Assembly (NCBI GenBank): GCA_965222205.1
Contig: OZ244932.1
Location: 868,001-932,000, forward strand
DNA from: RHLJ01 sp965222205
GTDB lineage: Bacteria > Bacteroidota > Rhodothermia > Balneolales > Balneolaceae
Direction: 5' to 3'
Length of the DNA stretch: 64,000 nucleotides
Position 1 is the stretch's first letter; every line of letters begins with the position of its first letter. The position numbers were made by a program, and so were the translations under genes. The notes beneath the pieces are model-generated. The model was not told the DNA's origin and made no database searches. It saw only the letters and a list, made by a program, of their open reading frames with translations. Shown piece after piece: positions 24,996 through 34,309 of the stretch.

Positions 24996-26219
24996 ATGAG
25001 ATTCATAAACAGCTTAGTAGAAGGTCTGAAAGTTGCTCTTCACGCGCTTGCTATTAACAAAACCCGTTCTATACTAACAGCCCTTTGTATTATTATCGGA
25101 ATCACCATGGTAACTGTGGTTGATTCAGTGACTACTGGAATGGATGAAAGTTTTGATAACAGTATGGCAATGCTGGGTACCAATGTTGTATATGTTGAAA
25201 AATGGCCATGGGACGGGGATGAAGACTGGTGGGTATATGCCGGAAGAAAAGAAATGGAACTGGAGTATGTGGCTTTTCTTGAGGAGAAAAGTAAACTTGC
25301 AAGCGATGTAGCAGCTTCAGCTAATCGTAATGTTTCTATTCGCTATAAAGAGAAAAATGCTGATAATGTTGGAATAAATGGTGCTACTTCAAATTACCTG
25401 AATATTCAGGGTTTGAATATTGAAAGAGGTAGAATGTTTACTGAAGAGGAAGCTCGTTCGGCGGTAAAAGTCGCTGTAATCGGGCAGTCCCTCCAGGAAG
25501 CCTTATTCGAAGAAGAAGATCCATTGGGTAAGCAGGTCAGGCTTGGGGGGCAGAAATTTACAGTTATTGGAATTCTGGAAAAGCAAGGTAGTTTTTTAGG
25601 TTTAGGTGATTCAGATAATCGTATAATTGTACCCATTAAGTCTTATGGACAGATATATGGTTTAAGGTGGGGAATTCAAATTGGGGTAAAATTCCCAAGT
25701 GAGCAGGCAGCCTTAGATGGTGAATATGAAATAGAAGGTTTGATGCGGCAAGTTCGAGGAATTGACGCGGCTGAGGGTAACGATTTTGCCATCAATAAAC
25801 CACAAGCATTTGAAGAGCAGTTATCCGCATTTAAAAATGGCTTATATATGGGGGGCTTTGTTTTAGTTGGCTTGTCGCTACTGATTGGGGGCATTGGAAT
25901 TATGAATATCATGTTTGTTTCTGTGCGTGAGCGTACCAAAGAAATAGGAATACGAAAAGCAGTGGGAGCAAAATCATGGGAAATTCTCACTCAGTTTCTG
26001 ATAGAGGCAGTAATGATATGTATGCTGGGTGGATTGGTTGGAGTTGCTTTAGCTGGTGTTTTTACCGTTATGATTGATCAAATATTCACTGCAACAATGA
26101 ACTTAAGTGTTGTATTTGTGGCATTTATGATCTGTACTTTAGTAGGAGTTTTCTTCGGATTTATTCCTGCTTATAAAGCTGCGAAATCAGATCCTATCGA
26201 ATCGTTGAGGTTTGAATAA
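24996..26219 (+). CDS. ABC transporter permease, MacB type
   Basis: 407 residues. One N-terminal helix (LAINKTRSILTALCIIIGITMVTVVDS), a large periplasmic MacB-core domain (about residues 50-265), then three C-terminal helices with the FtsX-like motif IGGIGIMNIMFVSVRERTKEIGIRKAVGA. There is no fused ATPase. The TAA stop shares a base with the start of the second permease, so they probably form a heterodimer served by the ATPase at 31416-32141. It is a likely exporter of the MacAB-TolC type; the cargo is unknown. Confidence 0.9.
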   Translation: MRFINSLVEGLKVALHALAINKTRSILTALCIIIGITMVTVVDSVTTGMDESFDNSMAMLGTNVVYVEKWPWDGDEDWWVYAGRKEMELEYVAFLEEKSKLASDVAASANRNVSIRYKEKNADNVGINGATSNYLNIQGLNIERGRMFTEEEARSAVKVAVIGQSLQEALFEEEDPLGKQVRLGGQKFTVIGILEKQGSFLGLGDSDNRIIVPIKSYGQIYGLRWGIQIGVKFPSEQAALDGEYEIEGLMRQVRGIDAAEGNDFAINKPQAFEEQLSAFKNGLYMGGFVLVGLSLLIGGIGIMNIMFVSVRERTKEIGIRKAVGAKSWEILTQFLIEAVMICMLGGLVGVALAGVFTVMIDQIFTATMNLSVVFVAFMICTLVGVFFGFIPAYKAAKSDPIESLRFE

Positions 26220-27445
26220 TGCAAATTTTTGAAACTGTTAGTCAGGCAACCGATTCTTTAAAAGCGAATAAACTTCGTTCTTTTTTAACTCTGCTGGCGT
26301 TAGTTATCGGCGTTTTTTCAGTGATCGTTTCTACTACTGCAGTCGCGGTATTGGATAACTTCTTTACAAACACCATGAGCATTTTAGGAAGTGATGTGAT
26401 CACGGTTCAAAAAAATCCGGCTGTTCAAATGGGACCTCGGGATGCAAGCTTGAGAAATCGTAAGAATATAAAATTTGAAGATGCTGAAGACCTACAGGAA
26501 AGAGCAAGAGTTGCTGAAGGAACTTCGCCAGTTACTACATTCAGTTTTACAAAAATTACTTACGAAGATCTTGAAACAGATCCCGATGTTCGTATACGTG
26601 GGAGTAATAGCGAATATATTGAAAACAATGCATTTACTTTAGGGGATGGAAGAAATATTACTCCGGAAGATGTTCAATATAAACGTAATGTTGTTGTATT
26701 GGGTAAAGATGTTCAGGTAGAACTTTTCCCAAATGAATATCCACTTGGCAAGACAGTTCGTATTGATGGTAACCCGTATCAGGTAGTTGGGCTTTTAGAA
26801 AAAAAGGGGCAAATTTTTGGAAACTCCTTCGACAACATTGCCATCATTCCATACACTACTGGAATTAATAATTACGGAGGAGCAAACAGAGGAATCGGAA
26901 TTCAGCTCAGAGCGCCAGAAATTTCAAAGATTGAGGATACAATAGAAGAAGTAACGGGTATTATGAGAGTTATTAGAGCGGTAAACCCCGCTGATGAAAA
27001 TGATTTTGAACTTATAACAAATGATTCTCTTTCCGGCACTTTTGATGCATTTACTGGAGTTTTATATGCTGCGGGATTCTTTATTGGGCTTATTACCCTT
27101 TTGGGCGCCGGTATAGGGGTAATGAATATTATGCTTGTTTCTGTAACAGAACGGACTAAAGAAATAGGGGTTCGAAAAGCTGTTGGTGCTACCCGAAAAG
27201 CAATAGTTAGTCAATTTTTGATGGAAGCCATTTTTGTATGTCAAATAGGAGGACTTATAGGTCTCTTATTGGGTGTAGGTGCAGGAAACTATGTCGCTAT
27301 ATTAATTGACACAGAGCCGGTTATTCCTCTTTGGTCTGTTTTAGGTAGCTTTTTCGGAATGACGTTAATAGGCTTGGTTTTTGGCGTTTTTCCAGCTTTT
27401 AAAGCATCCAGATTAGACCCCATCGAAAGTTTGCGGTACGAATAA
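26219..27445 (+). CDS. ABC transporter permease, MacB type (second subunit)
   Basis: 408 residues and the same layout as its upstream partner: an N-terminal helix in SLKANKLRSFLTLLALVIGVFSVIV, a periplasmic core, and a C-terminal FtsX domain with GAGIGVMNIMLVSVTERTKEIGVRKAVGA. Similarity over the FtsX domain indicates an old duplication, while the periplasmic domains differ more. The pair is likely a heterodimeric inner membrane component. The one-base overlap with the first permease shows tight coupling. Confidence 0.9.
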   Translation: MQIFETVSQATDSLKANKLRSFLTLLALVIGVFSVIVSTTAVAVLDNFFTNTMSILGSDVITVQKNPAVQMGPRDASLRNRKNIKFEDAEDLQERARVAEGTSPVTTFSFTKITYEDLETDPDVRIRGSNSEYIENNAFTLGDGRNITPEDVQYKRNVVVLGKDVQVELFPNEYPLGKTVRIDGNPYQVVGLLEKKGQIFGNSFDNIAIIPYTTGINNYGGANRGIGIQLRAPEISKIEDTIEEVTGIMRVIRAVNPADENDFELITNDSLSGTFDAFTGVLYAAGFFIGLITLLGAGIGVMNIMLVSVTERTKEIGVRKAVGATRKAIVSQFLMEAIFVCQIGGLIGLLLGVGAGNYVAILIDTEPVIPLWSVLGSFFGMTLIGLVFGVFPAFKASRLDPIESLRYE

Positions 27446-27517
27446 GAAATTGGTGCGGAACGAATTACCGTTTCTTGTATATTATAGAGTATAGAAATAA
27501 TATCAACAGGGCAAAAT

Positions 27518-27730
27518 ATGAACGAAGAGATTATTCAAAACCTCAACGAGCGGCTTGACAGAGCTATTGATAAAGGCCGGGTCATTCTATCAGATGATGA
27601 GTTTCAGCAGCGGGTTGAAGATGTTAAGGTACAGGCTGAGGAAACAATACGGCAGCATCCTATTTTGAGTGTGGCAGCCGGTTTAGCGGTTGGATTTGTT
27701 CTCGCCCGACTTTTTAGTTCGGATGATTAA
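27518..27730 (+). CDS. Small YqjD/ElaB (DUF883)-like membrane-anchored protein
   Basis: 70 residues. The first 45 are charged and helical; a single C-terminal helix (HPILSVAAGLAVGFVLARLF) follows with a Gly-rich pattern, then SSDD. This order matches the DUF883 family (YqjD/ElaB in E. coli), which ties ribosomes to the inner membrane in stationary phase; that role is not proven here. The next gene begins directly after its stop. Confidence 0.65.
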   Translation: MNEEIIQNLNERLDRAIDKGRVILSDDEFQQRVEDVKVQAEETIRQHPILSVAAGLAVGFVLARLFSSDD

Positions 27731-27733
27731 GTG

Positions 27734-28147
27734 ATGGATCAACTAAGCTCCAGATTAAAACAAATTACTTCTGAATTAAAGGAATACCTGGAAACCAGGA
27801 TTGACCTCTTAGTTCTTAATGTTGGAGATCAGATTTCAGCATGGGTGGGGCTTTCTACCCAGAAGATTATCGGATATCTGATTCTTAGTTTCGGTCTTCT
27901 TTTTGCTTCAGTTGCATTAGCTATTTATTTGGGAGATGTTCTCCAAAACGAAGCATTAGGCTATTTAATCGTATCCATTCCCCTTATGATACTTGGATTA
28001 ATTTTTGCTTTTGCGAAACCTTTTGGTATTGCCAGTTCCGTTCAAAAACAATTAATGTCCGGCATTCTGAAGGCTATAGAAGAAGAGAAACCAGGTTCAA
28101 AGAAACTAAAACTACCAGAGCATAATGAGCAGGAGAAGCTAGATTAA
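27734..28147 (+). CDS. YqjE-like / phage holin superfamily III membrane protein
   Basis: 137 residues from the ATG at 27734 (a GTG immediately upstream is possible). An amphipathic N-terminal helix is followed by two close membrane helices (about residues 46-66 and 78-96) and a charged tail, as in YqjE / Holin-X (PF07332-like) proteins. It sits between a YqjD-like and a YqjK-like gene, which supports the assignment. It is a predicted inner membrane protein; its role is not known. Confidence 0.7.
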   Translation: MDQLSSRLKQITSELKEYLETRIDLLVLNVGDQISAWVGLSTQKIIGYLILSFGLLFASVALAIYLGDVLQNEALGYLIVSIPLMILGLIFAFAKPFGIASSVQKQLMSGILKAIEEEKPGSKKLKLPEHNEQEKLD

Positions 28148-28148
28148 T

Positions 28149-28502
28149 ATGGCCAGGTCATTAAATAAAATTGAGAAAAAGAAAGAAGAGCTTAAAGCCA
28201 ATCTTAGTCGCATCCAAAATGATTTGGACAATTCATTGGTGGAAGTAAAAGAGGATGTTACTCAATCTTTATCACCAAAAGAACTTATAAAAAGATATCC
28301 GCTTCAAATTCTTGGGGCTTCAATTGCAATCGGTTTCCTATTAGGCTCAAAAAGATCGAAATCATCTCCTAAGTCAACCTCATCAAAAAATACAATCGTC
28401 GATTCCGTAGGCCGTTCGATCAAAAAAAGACTCGCACAAAAAGCGATCGATACTGCACTAGATTTCTTTGAGGGTAAACTTTCTCAGAATGAGGAAGAGT
28501 AA
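28149..28502 (+). CDS. YqjK-like small membrane protein (hypothetical)
   Basis: 117 residues. A charged N-terminal coiled-coil-like region (about residues 1-45) contains many Lys/Glu; a short hydrophobic stretch (YPLQILGASIAIGFLLGSKR, about 52-71) follows, then a basic tail ending in ELSQNEEE-like acidic residues. I do not recognise a firm family, but length, layout and position after YqjE-like 27734-28147 resemble the third gene of the yqjDEK set. It starts one base after that gene's stop. Confidence 0.55.
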   Translation: MARSLNKIEKKKEELKANLSRIQNDLDNSLVEVKEDVTQSLSPKELIKRYPLQILGASIAIGFLLGSKRSKSSPKSTSSKNTIVDSVGRSIKKRLAQKAIDTALDFFEGKLSQNEEE

Positions 28503-28625
28503 GCTTATTTCTATTCTTAAGCCTGAAAAGTAAAAGGATATAAAAAACGTAAATCCCGGAAATTTCTGTAACTATTTTACAAGTTCATCGTGGAAGTACA
28601 CCGTTAACACAAAAGAAAAGGAAAC

Positions 28626-29978
28626 ATGAAAAAAATCATCTCGCTCGCACTTCTGGCGATTCTTATCTACAGCGGAACAACATTAGGGCAAACCGTTCAG
28701 CGCATTACACTTCAGGAAGCAATTCAAATTGCACTTGAGAATAATTTCCAACTAAAACAAGCACAGAACAATCTTAATTTGTCTGATCAAAGAAGGATAA
28801 GTGAGATGGCTGACTTTCTTCCAAGCCTTACATCCAGTGCTGGATACAATAAAACAACCGGGCAGCAATTTGTACAGGATATTCTGGCTTTTGATAATGT
28901 AACTTCTCAGGGGGCAAGTGGACGATTAGGTGCAAATATTACTGTGTTTAACGGTTTTGAAAATATTATAAGCTTAAGGCAAAGTATACATGATCAGGTA
29001 TCCTTTGAAGAGCAGGTTCAACGCGCCAAAGAAAACGTGATATTTAATACAGCAAGGGCTTATTTAACTGTTTTAGTTAATACAGAATTGTTAGAGATCG
29101 CAGAAGACAATTTGGAGACTTCGGTAAAGCAACTGGAACAAACACAGGCCCAGGTTGAGGTGGGGTCTAGACCATTAGTTGATCAATATAATCAGGAGTC
29201 TACCGTTGCGGGTAACGAGTTGACAGTTATTCAAAGAGAAAATCAATTAAGGCTTAGTCGTGTTCAATTAATAAGACAATTACAGATCGACCCACTTGGG
29301 AATTATGAATTTGTTGTACCAAATATCGAAGAAAGAGCAGCGGCGCAAAACCCAGAGAGCATAGAATTACAGACATTAATTGATGAAGCACTTATAAATC
29401 GTTCTGATATTAAAAGCGAAGAAGCAGATATCTTATCTAGTGAACTTCAACTAACATTAGCTAAGACAAGATTTTTGCCTACAATAACTGCTAGTGGCGC
29501 AATCTCTACAAGATGGAGTGATCCATATTTTCTTGATGCTAATTTTAGCGAACAATTTTTTGATCAACAAGTGAACAAGGGTTATGGATTTAGTATAAGC
29601 CTGCCAATTTTCCAGAACTGGAATAGAGTTTATAACCTGGAATTAGCTAAGGTTCAGCTTAAGAATGCGCGGCTTTCTCTGGAAAATTCAAAGCTGGGCG
29701 TTGTTCAGGAGGTTACCCAGGCTTACAATGATTTTGCAGCTTATTCAAAACAAATAGAGTCTGCACAAAAGGCATTATTTGCCAGTGAAAAAGCTCTGGA
29801 GACACAGCAGGAAAGATATAATGTTGGTGCCAGCACTTTTATTGAATTAAGTGAAGCACAATCTACCTACGTATCTGCACAATCCGATTTTACACAAGCT
29901 CGATACAATTTAATTTTTCAGGAAAAACTTCTCGATTTCTTCCTAGGTAAGTTAACCGGCGATACAATCGAATTTTAA
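28626..29978 (+). CDS. TolC family outer membrane efflux protein
   Basis: 450 residues with a signal peptide ending near GTTLGQT. Two outer membrane efflux (OEP) repeats are visible: TLQEAIQIALENNFQLKQAQNNL near residue 28 and a second block with SLPIFQNWNRVYNLELAKVQLKNA, each followed by long coiled-coil helices. It forms the outer membrane exit duct of a tripartite pump and precedes the adaptor gene by 23 bases. Confidence 0.92.
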   Translation: MKKIISLALLAILIYSGTTLGQTVQRITLQEAIQIALENNFQLKQAQNNLNLSDQRRISEMADFLPSLTSSAGYNKTTGQQFVQDILAFDNVTSQGASGRLGANITVFNGFENIISLRQSIHDQVSFEEQVQRAKENVIFNTARAYLTVLVNTELLEIAEDNLETSVKQLEQTQAQVEVGSRPLVDQYNQESTVAGNELTVIQRENQLRLSRVQLIRQLQIDPLGNYEFVVPNIEERAAAQNPESIELQTLIDEALINRSDIKSEEADILSSELQLTLAKTRFLPTITASGAISTRWSDPYFLDANFSEQFFDQQVNKGYGFSISLPIFQNWNRVYNLELAKVQLKNARLSLENSKLGVVQEVTQAYNDFAAYSKQIESAQKALFASEKALETQQERYNVGASTFIELSEAQSTYVSAQSDFTQARYNLIFQEKLLDFFLGKLTGDTIEF

Positions 29979-30001
29979 TACCAATTTTCAAGGGTAAGTA
30001 C

Positions 30002-31399
30002 ATGGCAAAGCAAAAATCTTCCTCAAAGAAGACACTTTTTTGGATAGGAGGGATCATTGTATTTCTTTTAGCCGTAGGAATCGGTTTAAAAACAACCGGA
30101 GTAATAGGAGGCGAACCAACAGGTACGAGTGTTGAGACAGCTCAGGCTAAGCTCAAAACGATTACACAGGTTGTGTCTGCTTCGGGTAAAATTCAACCTG
30201 AGGTTGAGGTTATCATCCGACCGGACGTTTCCGGTGAGATCATCAATCTTGCTGTTAAAGAAGGCGACTTCGTACGAAAAGGTGATTTACTTGTTCGTAT
30301 CAAACCGGATATCTACCAGGCTCAGATTGATAATCTTAATGCGGCATTGCTTACACAGAAAGCCAGATTGGAGCAAACCAGGGCCACCCTGATTCAGTCT
30401 GAAGCTGCTCATACCAGAGATAAAGAACTCTTCGAGAAAAAAGTAATTTCTGAAATGGATTACATTCAAACGAAATCGAATTGGGATTCTCAAAAAGCAA
30501 GTCTGAAGGCTGCTGAATATCAAATTCAAAGCGCTGAGGCACAATTACGTCAGGCACAGGAAGAGCTTGAACAAACCGTAATCCGTGCTCCTCAGGATGG
30601 AACAGTGACTGGTCTTGCAATTGAAGAAGGTGAGCGCGTATTAGGTAATTCTCAGATGGCCGGAACCGAAATGATGCGGGTTTCACTTTTAGATCGAATG
30701 GAAGTTCTTGTTGAGGTAAATGAAAATGATATTGTAAATGTATCATTAACAGATACCACACGAATTGAAGTAGACGCTTATCCTGAGCGAAGATTTAATG
30801 GAATTGTTACTGAGATTGCAAACTCTGCCCAAATTACCGGTGCGGGATCAAATGAACAGGTAACGAATTATCAGGTTAAGGTTAGAATTGTTACGCCACA
30901 TAATCCAGGATTATCAGGAGGAGAGCTGGTTCAACAGGAAGCACCAGAAAACCCTGGCGATGCATTTATTCCCAATTTTAAACCAGGGATGTCTGCAACG
31001 GTAGATATAGAGACACACACTGCGGTGAATGTGGTTTCTGTACCTATTCAGGCAGTAACTGTAAGAGATTTTGCACAGGATAAACCAAAAGAGGCTGATG
31101 AATCGTCTAATGAAAGTGATGATGAGGCTCAGGTAGAAATGGCTTCTGCACAAGATACTGATGATGACCTTATAATTATGCGGGAAGATTTTAGAAAAGT
31201 TGTTTTTAAAGTAGTGGATGGAGAAGCAGTTCGAATACCTGTAGAAACCGGAATTAGTGATAATACACACATACAAATTACAAGCGGATTAGAAGCAGGT
31301 GATGAAATCGTGATTGGCAGCTACCGAACCCTTTCCAGAAATTTAAATAATGGCGATAAAGTAACCGTTTCAAATAACGACGAAAACACTAGCGAATAA
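30002..31399 (+). CDS. Periplasmic adaptor (MacA/HlyD-type membrane fusion protein)
   Basis: 465 residues. A single N-terminal anchor (about residues 10-28) is followed by the lipoyl half VSASGKIQPEVEVIIRPDVSGEI, a long coiled-coil hairpin (about 100-190, rich in Gln and Glu), the second lipoyl half VIRAPQDGTVTGLAI, and a beta-barrel with a MP domain. An acidic insert of Asp/Glu/Ser (about 358-390) lies in the C-terminal part. It links the two MacB permeases to the TolC-type channel. Confidence 0.92.
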   Translation: MAKQKSSSKKTLFWIGGIIVFLLAVGIGLKTTGVIGGEPTGTSVETAQAKLKTITQVVSASGKIQPEVEVIIRPDVSGEIINLAVKEGDFVRKGDLLVRIKPDIYQAQIDNLNAALLTQKARLEQTRATLIQSEAAHTRDKELFEKKVISEMDYIQTKSNWDSQKASLKAAEYQIQSAEAQLRQAQEELEQTVIRAPQDGTVTGLAIEEGERVLGNSQMAGTEMMRVSLLDRMEVLVEVNENDIVNVSLTDTTRIEVDAYPERRFNGIVTEIANSAQITGAGSNEQVTNYQVKVRIVTPHNPGLSGGELVQQEAPENPGDAFIPNFKPGMSATVDIETHTAVNVVSVPIQAVTVRDFAQDKPKEADESSNESDDEAQVEMASAQDTDDDLIIMREDFRKVVFKVVDGEAVRIPVETGISDNTHIQITSGLEAGDEIVIGSYRTLSRNLNNGDKVTVSNNDENTSE

Positions 31400-31415
31400 C
31401 ATACAGGGCATAATA

Positions 31416-32141
31416 ATGAGCGACAAAAAAGCTATAATTCAGATCACTGATCTGACCCGTACCTACCAAATGGGTGAGACCCTGGTAAGAGCCTTGGCAG
31501 GGGTTTCGTTTAACGTGGATGAAAATGAGTATATCGCCATTATGGGACCCTCAGGTTCGGGTAAATCAACCCTGATGAATATGATTGGTTGTCTCGATAC
31601 CCCCAGTTCCGGAGAGTATATTCTCAATGGAAATCGGGTTAGCCAAATGGATGATGCAGAACTCGCCGAAGTTAGAAACCGTGAAATTGGTTTCGTTTTT
31701 CAGACCTTCAATCTTCTTCCCAGAACAAGTTGTCTTGCAAATGTTGAACTTCCTTTGATTTACGCAGGAATGAAGTCTTCGGAACGTAAAGAAAGAGCGG
31801 CAGAAGTATTAGATAAAGTGGGTCTTGGCGATCGAATGGATCATAAACCCAACGAGCTTTCCGGAGGTCAACGCCAGCGTGTGGCTATTGCCCGTGCGTT
31901 AGTAAACAACCCATCTATTCTGCTCGCAGATGAGCCTACCGGTAACCTCGATACGAAAACCGGTGACGAGATTATGCTTCTTTTTGAAGAGCTGTATCGA
32001 CAAGGGAATACCATTATACTGGTTACGCATGAAGATGAGATTTCAAGATACTCCAGACGTGTAGTACGGTTGAGAGATGGTTTAATAGAATCTGATACAC
32101 CCGTCGAAAGCCCTGTCCTTGCAGGAAAAGAATTGGTATAA
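31416..32141 (+). CDS. ABC transporter ATP-binding protein (MacB/LolD type)
   Basis: 241 residues. Walker A GPSGSGKST near residue 44, Q-loop FVFQTFNLLP, signature LSGGQRQRVAIARALV, Walker B ILLADEPTGNLD and H-loop LVTHE are all present. It powers the heterodimeric permeases 24996-27445 and completes the tripartite exporter. A terminator begins immediately after the stop, closing the cluster. Confidence 0.95.
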   Translation: MSDKKAIIQITDLTRTYQMGETLVRALAGVSFNVDENEYIAIMGPSGSGKSTLMNMIGCLDTPSSGEYILNGNRVSQMDDAELAEVRNREIGFVFQTFNLLPRTSCLANVELPLIYAGMKSSERKERAAEVLDKVGLGDRMDHKPNELSGGQRQRVAIARALVNNPSILLADEPTGNLDTKTGDEIMLLFEELYRQGNTIILVTHEDEISRYSRRVVRLRDGLIESDTPVESPVLAGKELV

Positions 32142-32168
32142 AAAAAGCGCTCTATTGAGCGCCTTTTT
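32142..32168. terminator. Bidirectional rho-independent terminator
   Basis: GCGCTC (32147-32152), loop TATT and GAGCGC (32157-32162) form the stem. An A-run lies on the left and a T-run on the right, so it can serve both the ABC ATPase gene and the convergent gene at 32190-33197. Confidence 0.85.
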
Positions 32169-32189
32169 AGTTCGTATACTTGAAGTAAT

Positions 32190-33197
32190 TTAGTTTCTGA
32201 ATCCGAATCCAACACCTGCATTAACAGTAGCATATTCAGCCAGAGTTGCTTCAGCATAAATTCTGAAAAAAGCGATTTTGAACTGAACGCCACCCAAGGC
32301 GTGAATTCCTGCGTCACTATCCTGAGTATAAGAAACCGGATCACTAATTGTAGTAGTGGCAGGTCCCGTCCCGATTACATAGTCTCCTAACATATTTAAC
32401 TCAAAACTACCGGTTTGATACCCAACTCCTGCATATGCAGAAATGAAAGGAAGTGTTTTACCAACAAGGGCGTTTAAAACAAAAGTGTTTGTAGAAGTTT
32501 CAACTATCTGATCAGTTGCTCCAGGGTTGAATTCAAGATCAGCATTCATATCGATCTGTGAGAAAGCAGCCATTACGGAAATATCAACTGGAAGTAATTT
32601 TCCTCCAGGTATCCACTGGTTCAAACCATGTTTAATGCCAGCGCCTATAAGAGAAACATTTCCATAATCACCTAACGAAGTTTCCGGTATATAACGGAGC
32701 GTAATATCAGTTCCTTTTATTAAACCAACATTAGCCTGTATCATAGCCGTTGGTACATATTCAAATCCGGTACCTCCCGGCAATGTAAATGAGAATGAAT
32801 TATTAGGGTCTGTTGAAGAAATTGTTTGTCCACCACTATTCTCTCCTGAAATAGTACTTGTTGATGAACCTGTTACAAGCACATTTTCTAATCCTATTTG
32901 GGAGGCATCAAATGATTGACCACTAGAAGGTACTGCCGCAACAGCTGCTCTGATCTGGATACTAAAACCTAACGTTTTTGTAGCTGCGGCTTTGGTAGTC
33001 CACCCAGAATTTAGTGTGGTAGCAAGGCCGGTTGGTAAAGGACTCAAATATGCTTTTGTTAAAGCGGTTGCATTATCGGCTCCTGATTCGAGAAATGCTT
33101 CGATCTCTTCTAATTGAGCTTGTGCAGGATTTGACATTAAAAGAGCTACGAGAAAAGTTGCTCCGAGTAAAATTTTTCTTGATAAGCGGTAGTACAT
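32190..33197 (-). CDS. DUF6588-like outer membrane protein
   Basis: 335 residues with a signal peptide (MYYRLSRKILLGATFLVALL then SNPAQAQ). The mature part starts with an alanine-rich helix, TKAYLSPLPTGLATTLNSG, and the rest consists of alternating beta strands ending in FGFRN, a typical barrel C-terminus. The AYLSPL...LNSGW pattern matches DUF6588 proteins of Bacteroidota. A strong ribosome-binding site (GGAGG, five bases before ATG) is visible. Function is not known. Confidence 0.75.
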   Translation of the reverse strand: MYYRLSRKILLGATFLVALLMSNPAQAQLEEIEAFLESGADNATALTKAYLSPLPTGLATTLNSGWTTKAAATKTLGFSIQIRAAVAAVPSSGQSFDASQIGLENVLVTGSSTSTISGENSGGQTISSTDPNNSFSFTLPGGTGFEYVPTAMIQANVGLIKGTDITLRYIPETSLGDYGNVSLIGAGIKHGLNQWIPGGKLLPVDISVMAAFSQIDMNADLEFNPGATDQIVETSTNTFVLNALVGKTLPFISAYAGVGYQTGSFELNMLGDYVIGTGPATTTISDPVSYTQDSDAGIHALGGVQFKIAFFRIYAEATLAEYATVNAGVGFGFRN

Positions 33198-33292
33198 ATT
33201 AACCTCCAGGTTATCTGTTTTTTATATTTCCCCAATATTAGCAATAAAAATCCGAAATCTAATACCTAATTTGAGGTATTTATCAGATTGGG

Positions 33293-34198
33293 TTACAAAG
33301 ACTCCAACATTTTTATGTAAGAATCATAGCGACTTGGATCAATCTTACCTTGTTCAAAGGCTTCCATTACCCCGCATTGTGGTTCATGAAGATGAGTGCA
33401 GGTATTGAATTTACAATATTGTCGGGGCTCCAGCATTTCAGGGAAATAAAGTGATAACTCCCATGGTTCAATGTTAAAAAGACCGAATTCGCGGATTCCG
33501 GGAGTGTCCGCTAAATATCCCCCATTTGAAAGCTTGATGAGTTTAGCAAAAGTCGTAGTATGTTTTCCTTTATTCGAAAAAGATGAAACTTCACCGACCT
33601 TTTCCGAATAATTCGGATCAATAGTATTTAAAAGACTGGTTTTGCCAACCCCTGATGGTCCAATGAAAACGGAAGTTTTATCGGCTAATTCTTCTTTTAA
33701 CTGTTCTAGTGATTGAGGGTTGGTCGCGGTACATGTAAAGAAAGTATAGCCAAGGTTTCTATAAAGTTCCTCAAGCTGTTCAATATAAGCTTCGGCTTTA
33801 TTGGTAGCTAAATCCATTTTATTAATTACAATTCCAGCAGGAACTTCATAAGCCTCACAGGTAACTAAAAAGCGATCAATGAATCCTTCTTTTAGTTTTG
33901 GCTGTTTGATGGATTGTACCACAAAAGCAATATCGAGATTAGAGATAAGGATTTGCTCACCTCTACGTCCATGTGTGGCTTGTCGGGTAATGTAATTATC
34001 TCGTTCGTGAATAGTCTCAATATTACCGCTCCCATCTTTCCCAATGGTAATATCCACCCAATCCCCTACAGCAATCGGGTTAGTAACTTCTTTGCCTTCA
34101 AGGCGAAATCTCCCCGGGAGTCTACTTTGGATAATTTCTTCTCCAAGATCAACTTTGTACCAACTTCCGGTAGACTGAATGACTCTTCCTTTTTGCAT
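33293..34198 (-). CDS. rsgA: Ribosome small subunit-dependent GTPase RsgA
   Basis: 301 residues from the ATG at 34198, which gives MQKGRVIQSTGSWYKV, the usual RsgA N-terminal OB fold; an ATG at 34231 would add 11 residues not seen in the family. The GTPase is circularly permuted: NKMD (G4) precedes GPSGVGKTSLLN (G1), then DTPGIREFG (G3). The zinc finger C-terminal (CKFNTCTHLHEPQCGV) is present. It assists late 30S assembly. The start lies 112 bases from the divergent NTF2-like gene. Confidence 0.95.
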   Translation of the reverse strand: MQKGRVIQSTGSWYKVDLGEEIIQSRLPGRFRLEGKEVTNPIAVGDWVDITIGKDGSGNIETIHERDNYITRQATHGRRGEQILISNLDIAFVVQSIKQPKLKEGFIDRFLVTCEAYEVPAGIVINKMDLATNKAEAYIEQLEELYRNLGYTFFTCTATNPQSLEQLKEELADKTSVFIGPSGVGKTSLLNTIDPNYSEKVGEVSSFSNKGKHTTTFAKLIKLSNGGYLADTPGIREFGLFNIEPWELSLYFPEMLEPRQYCKFNTCTHLHEPQCGVMEAFEQGKIDPSRYDSYIKMLESL

Positions 34199-34309
34199 CC
34201 CCGAAAATACGGAAGAGCAGGGGATAGGCAAGGGTTTATTAACAAATTAGTTTTTACCGAATGGAATAGTATTTTCAACAACAAACACCCAACATCCAAT
34301 GATCTTGTT

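Noticed and set aside
30351..30761. 136-codon minus-strand frame inside the adaptor gene
   Set aside because: It is antisense to a well-conserved membrane fusion protein gene.
33914..34309. Long upstream extension of the NTF2-like reading frame
   Set aside because: It is antisense to rsgA, and the ATG at 34310 gives a proper signal peptide.
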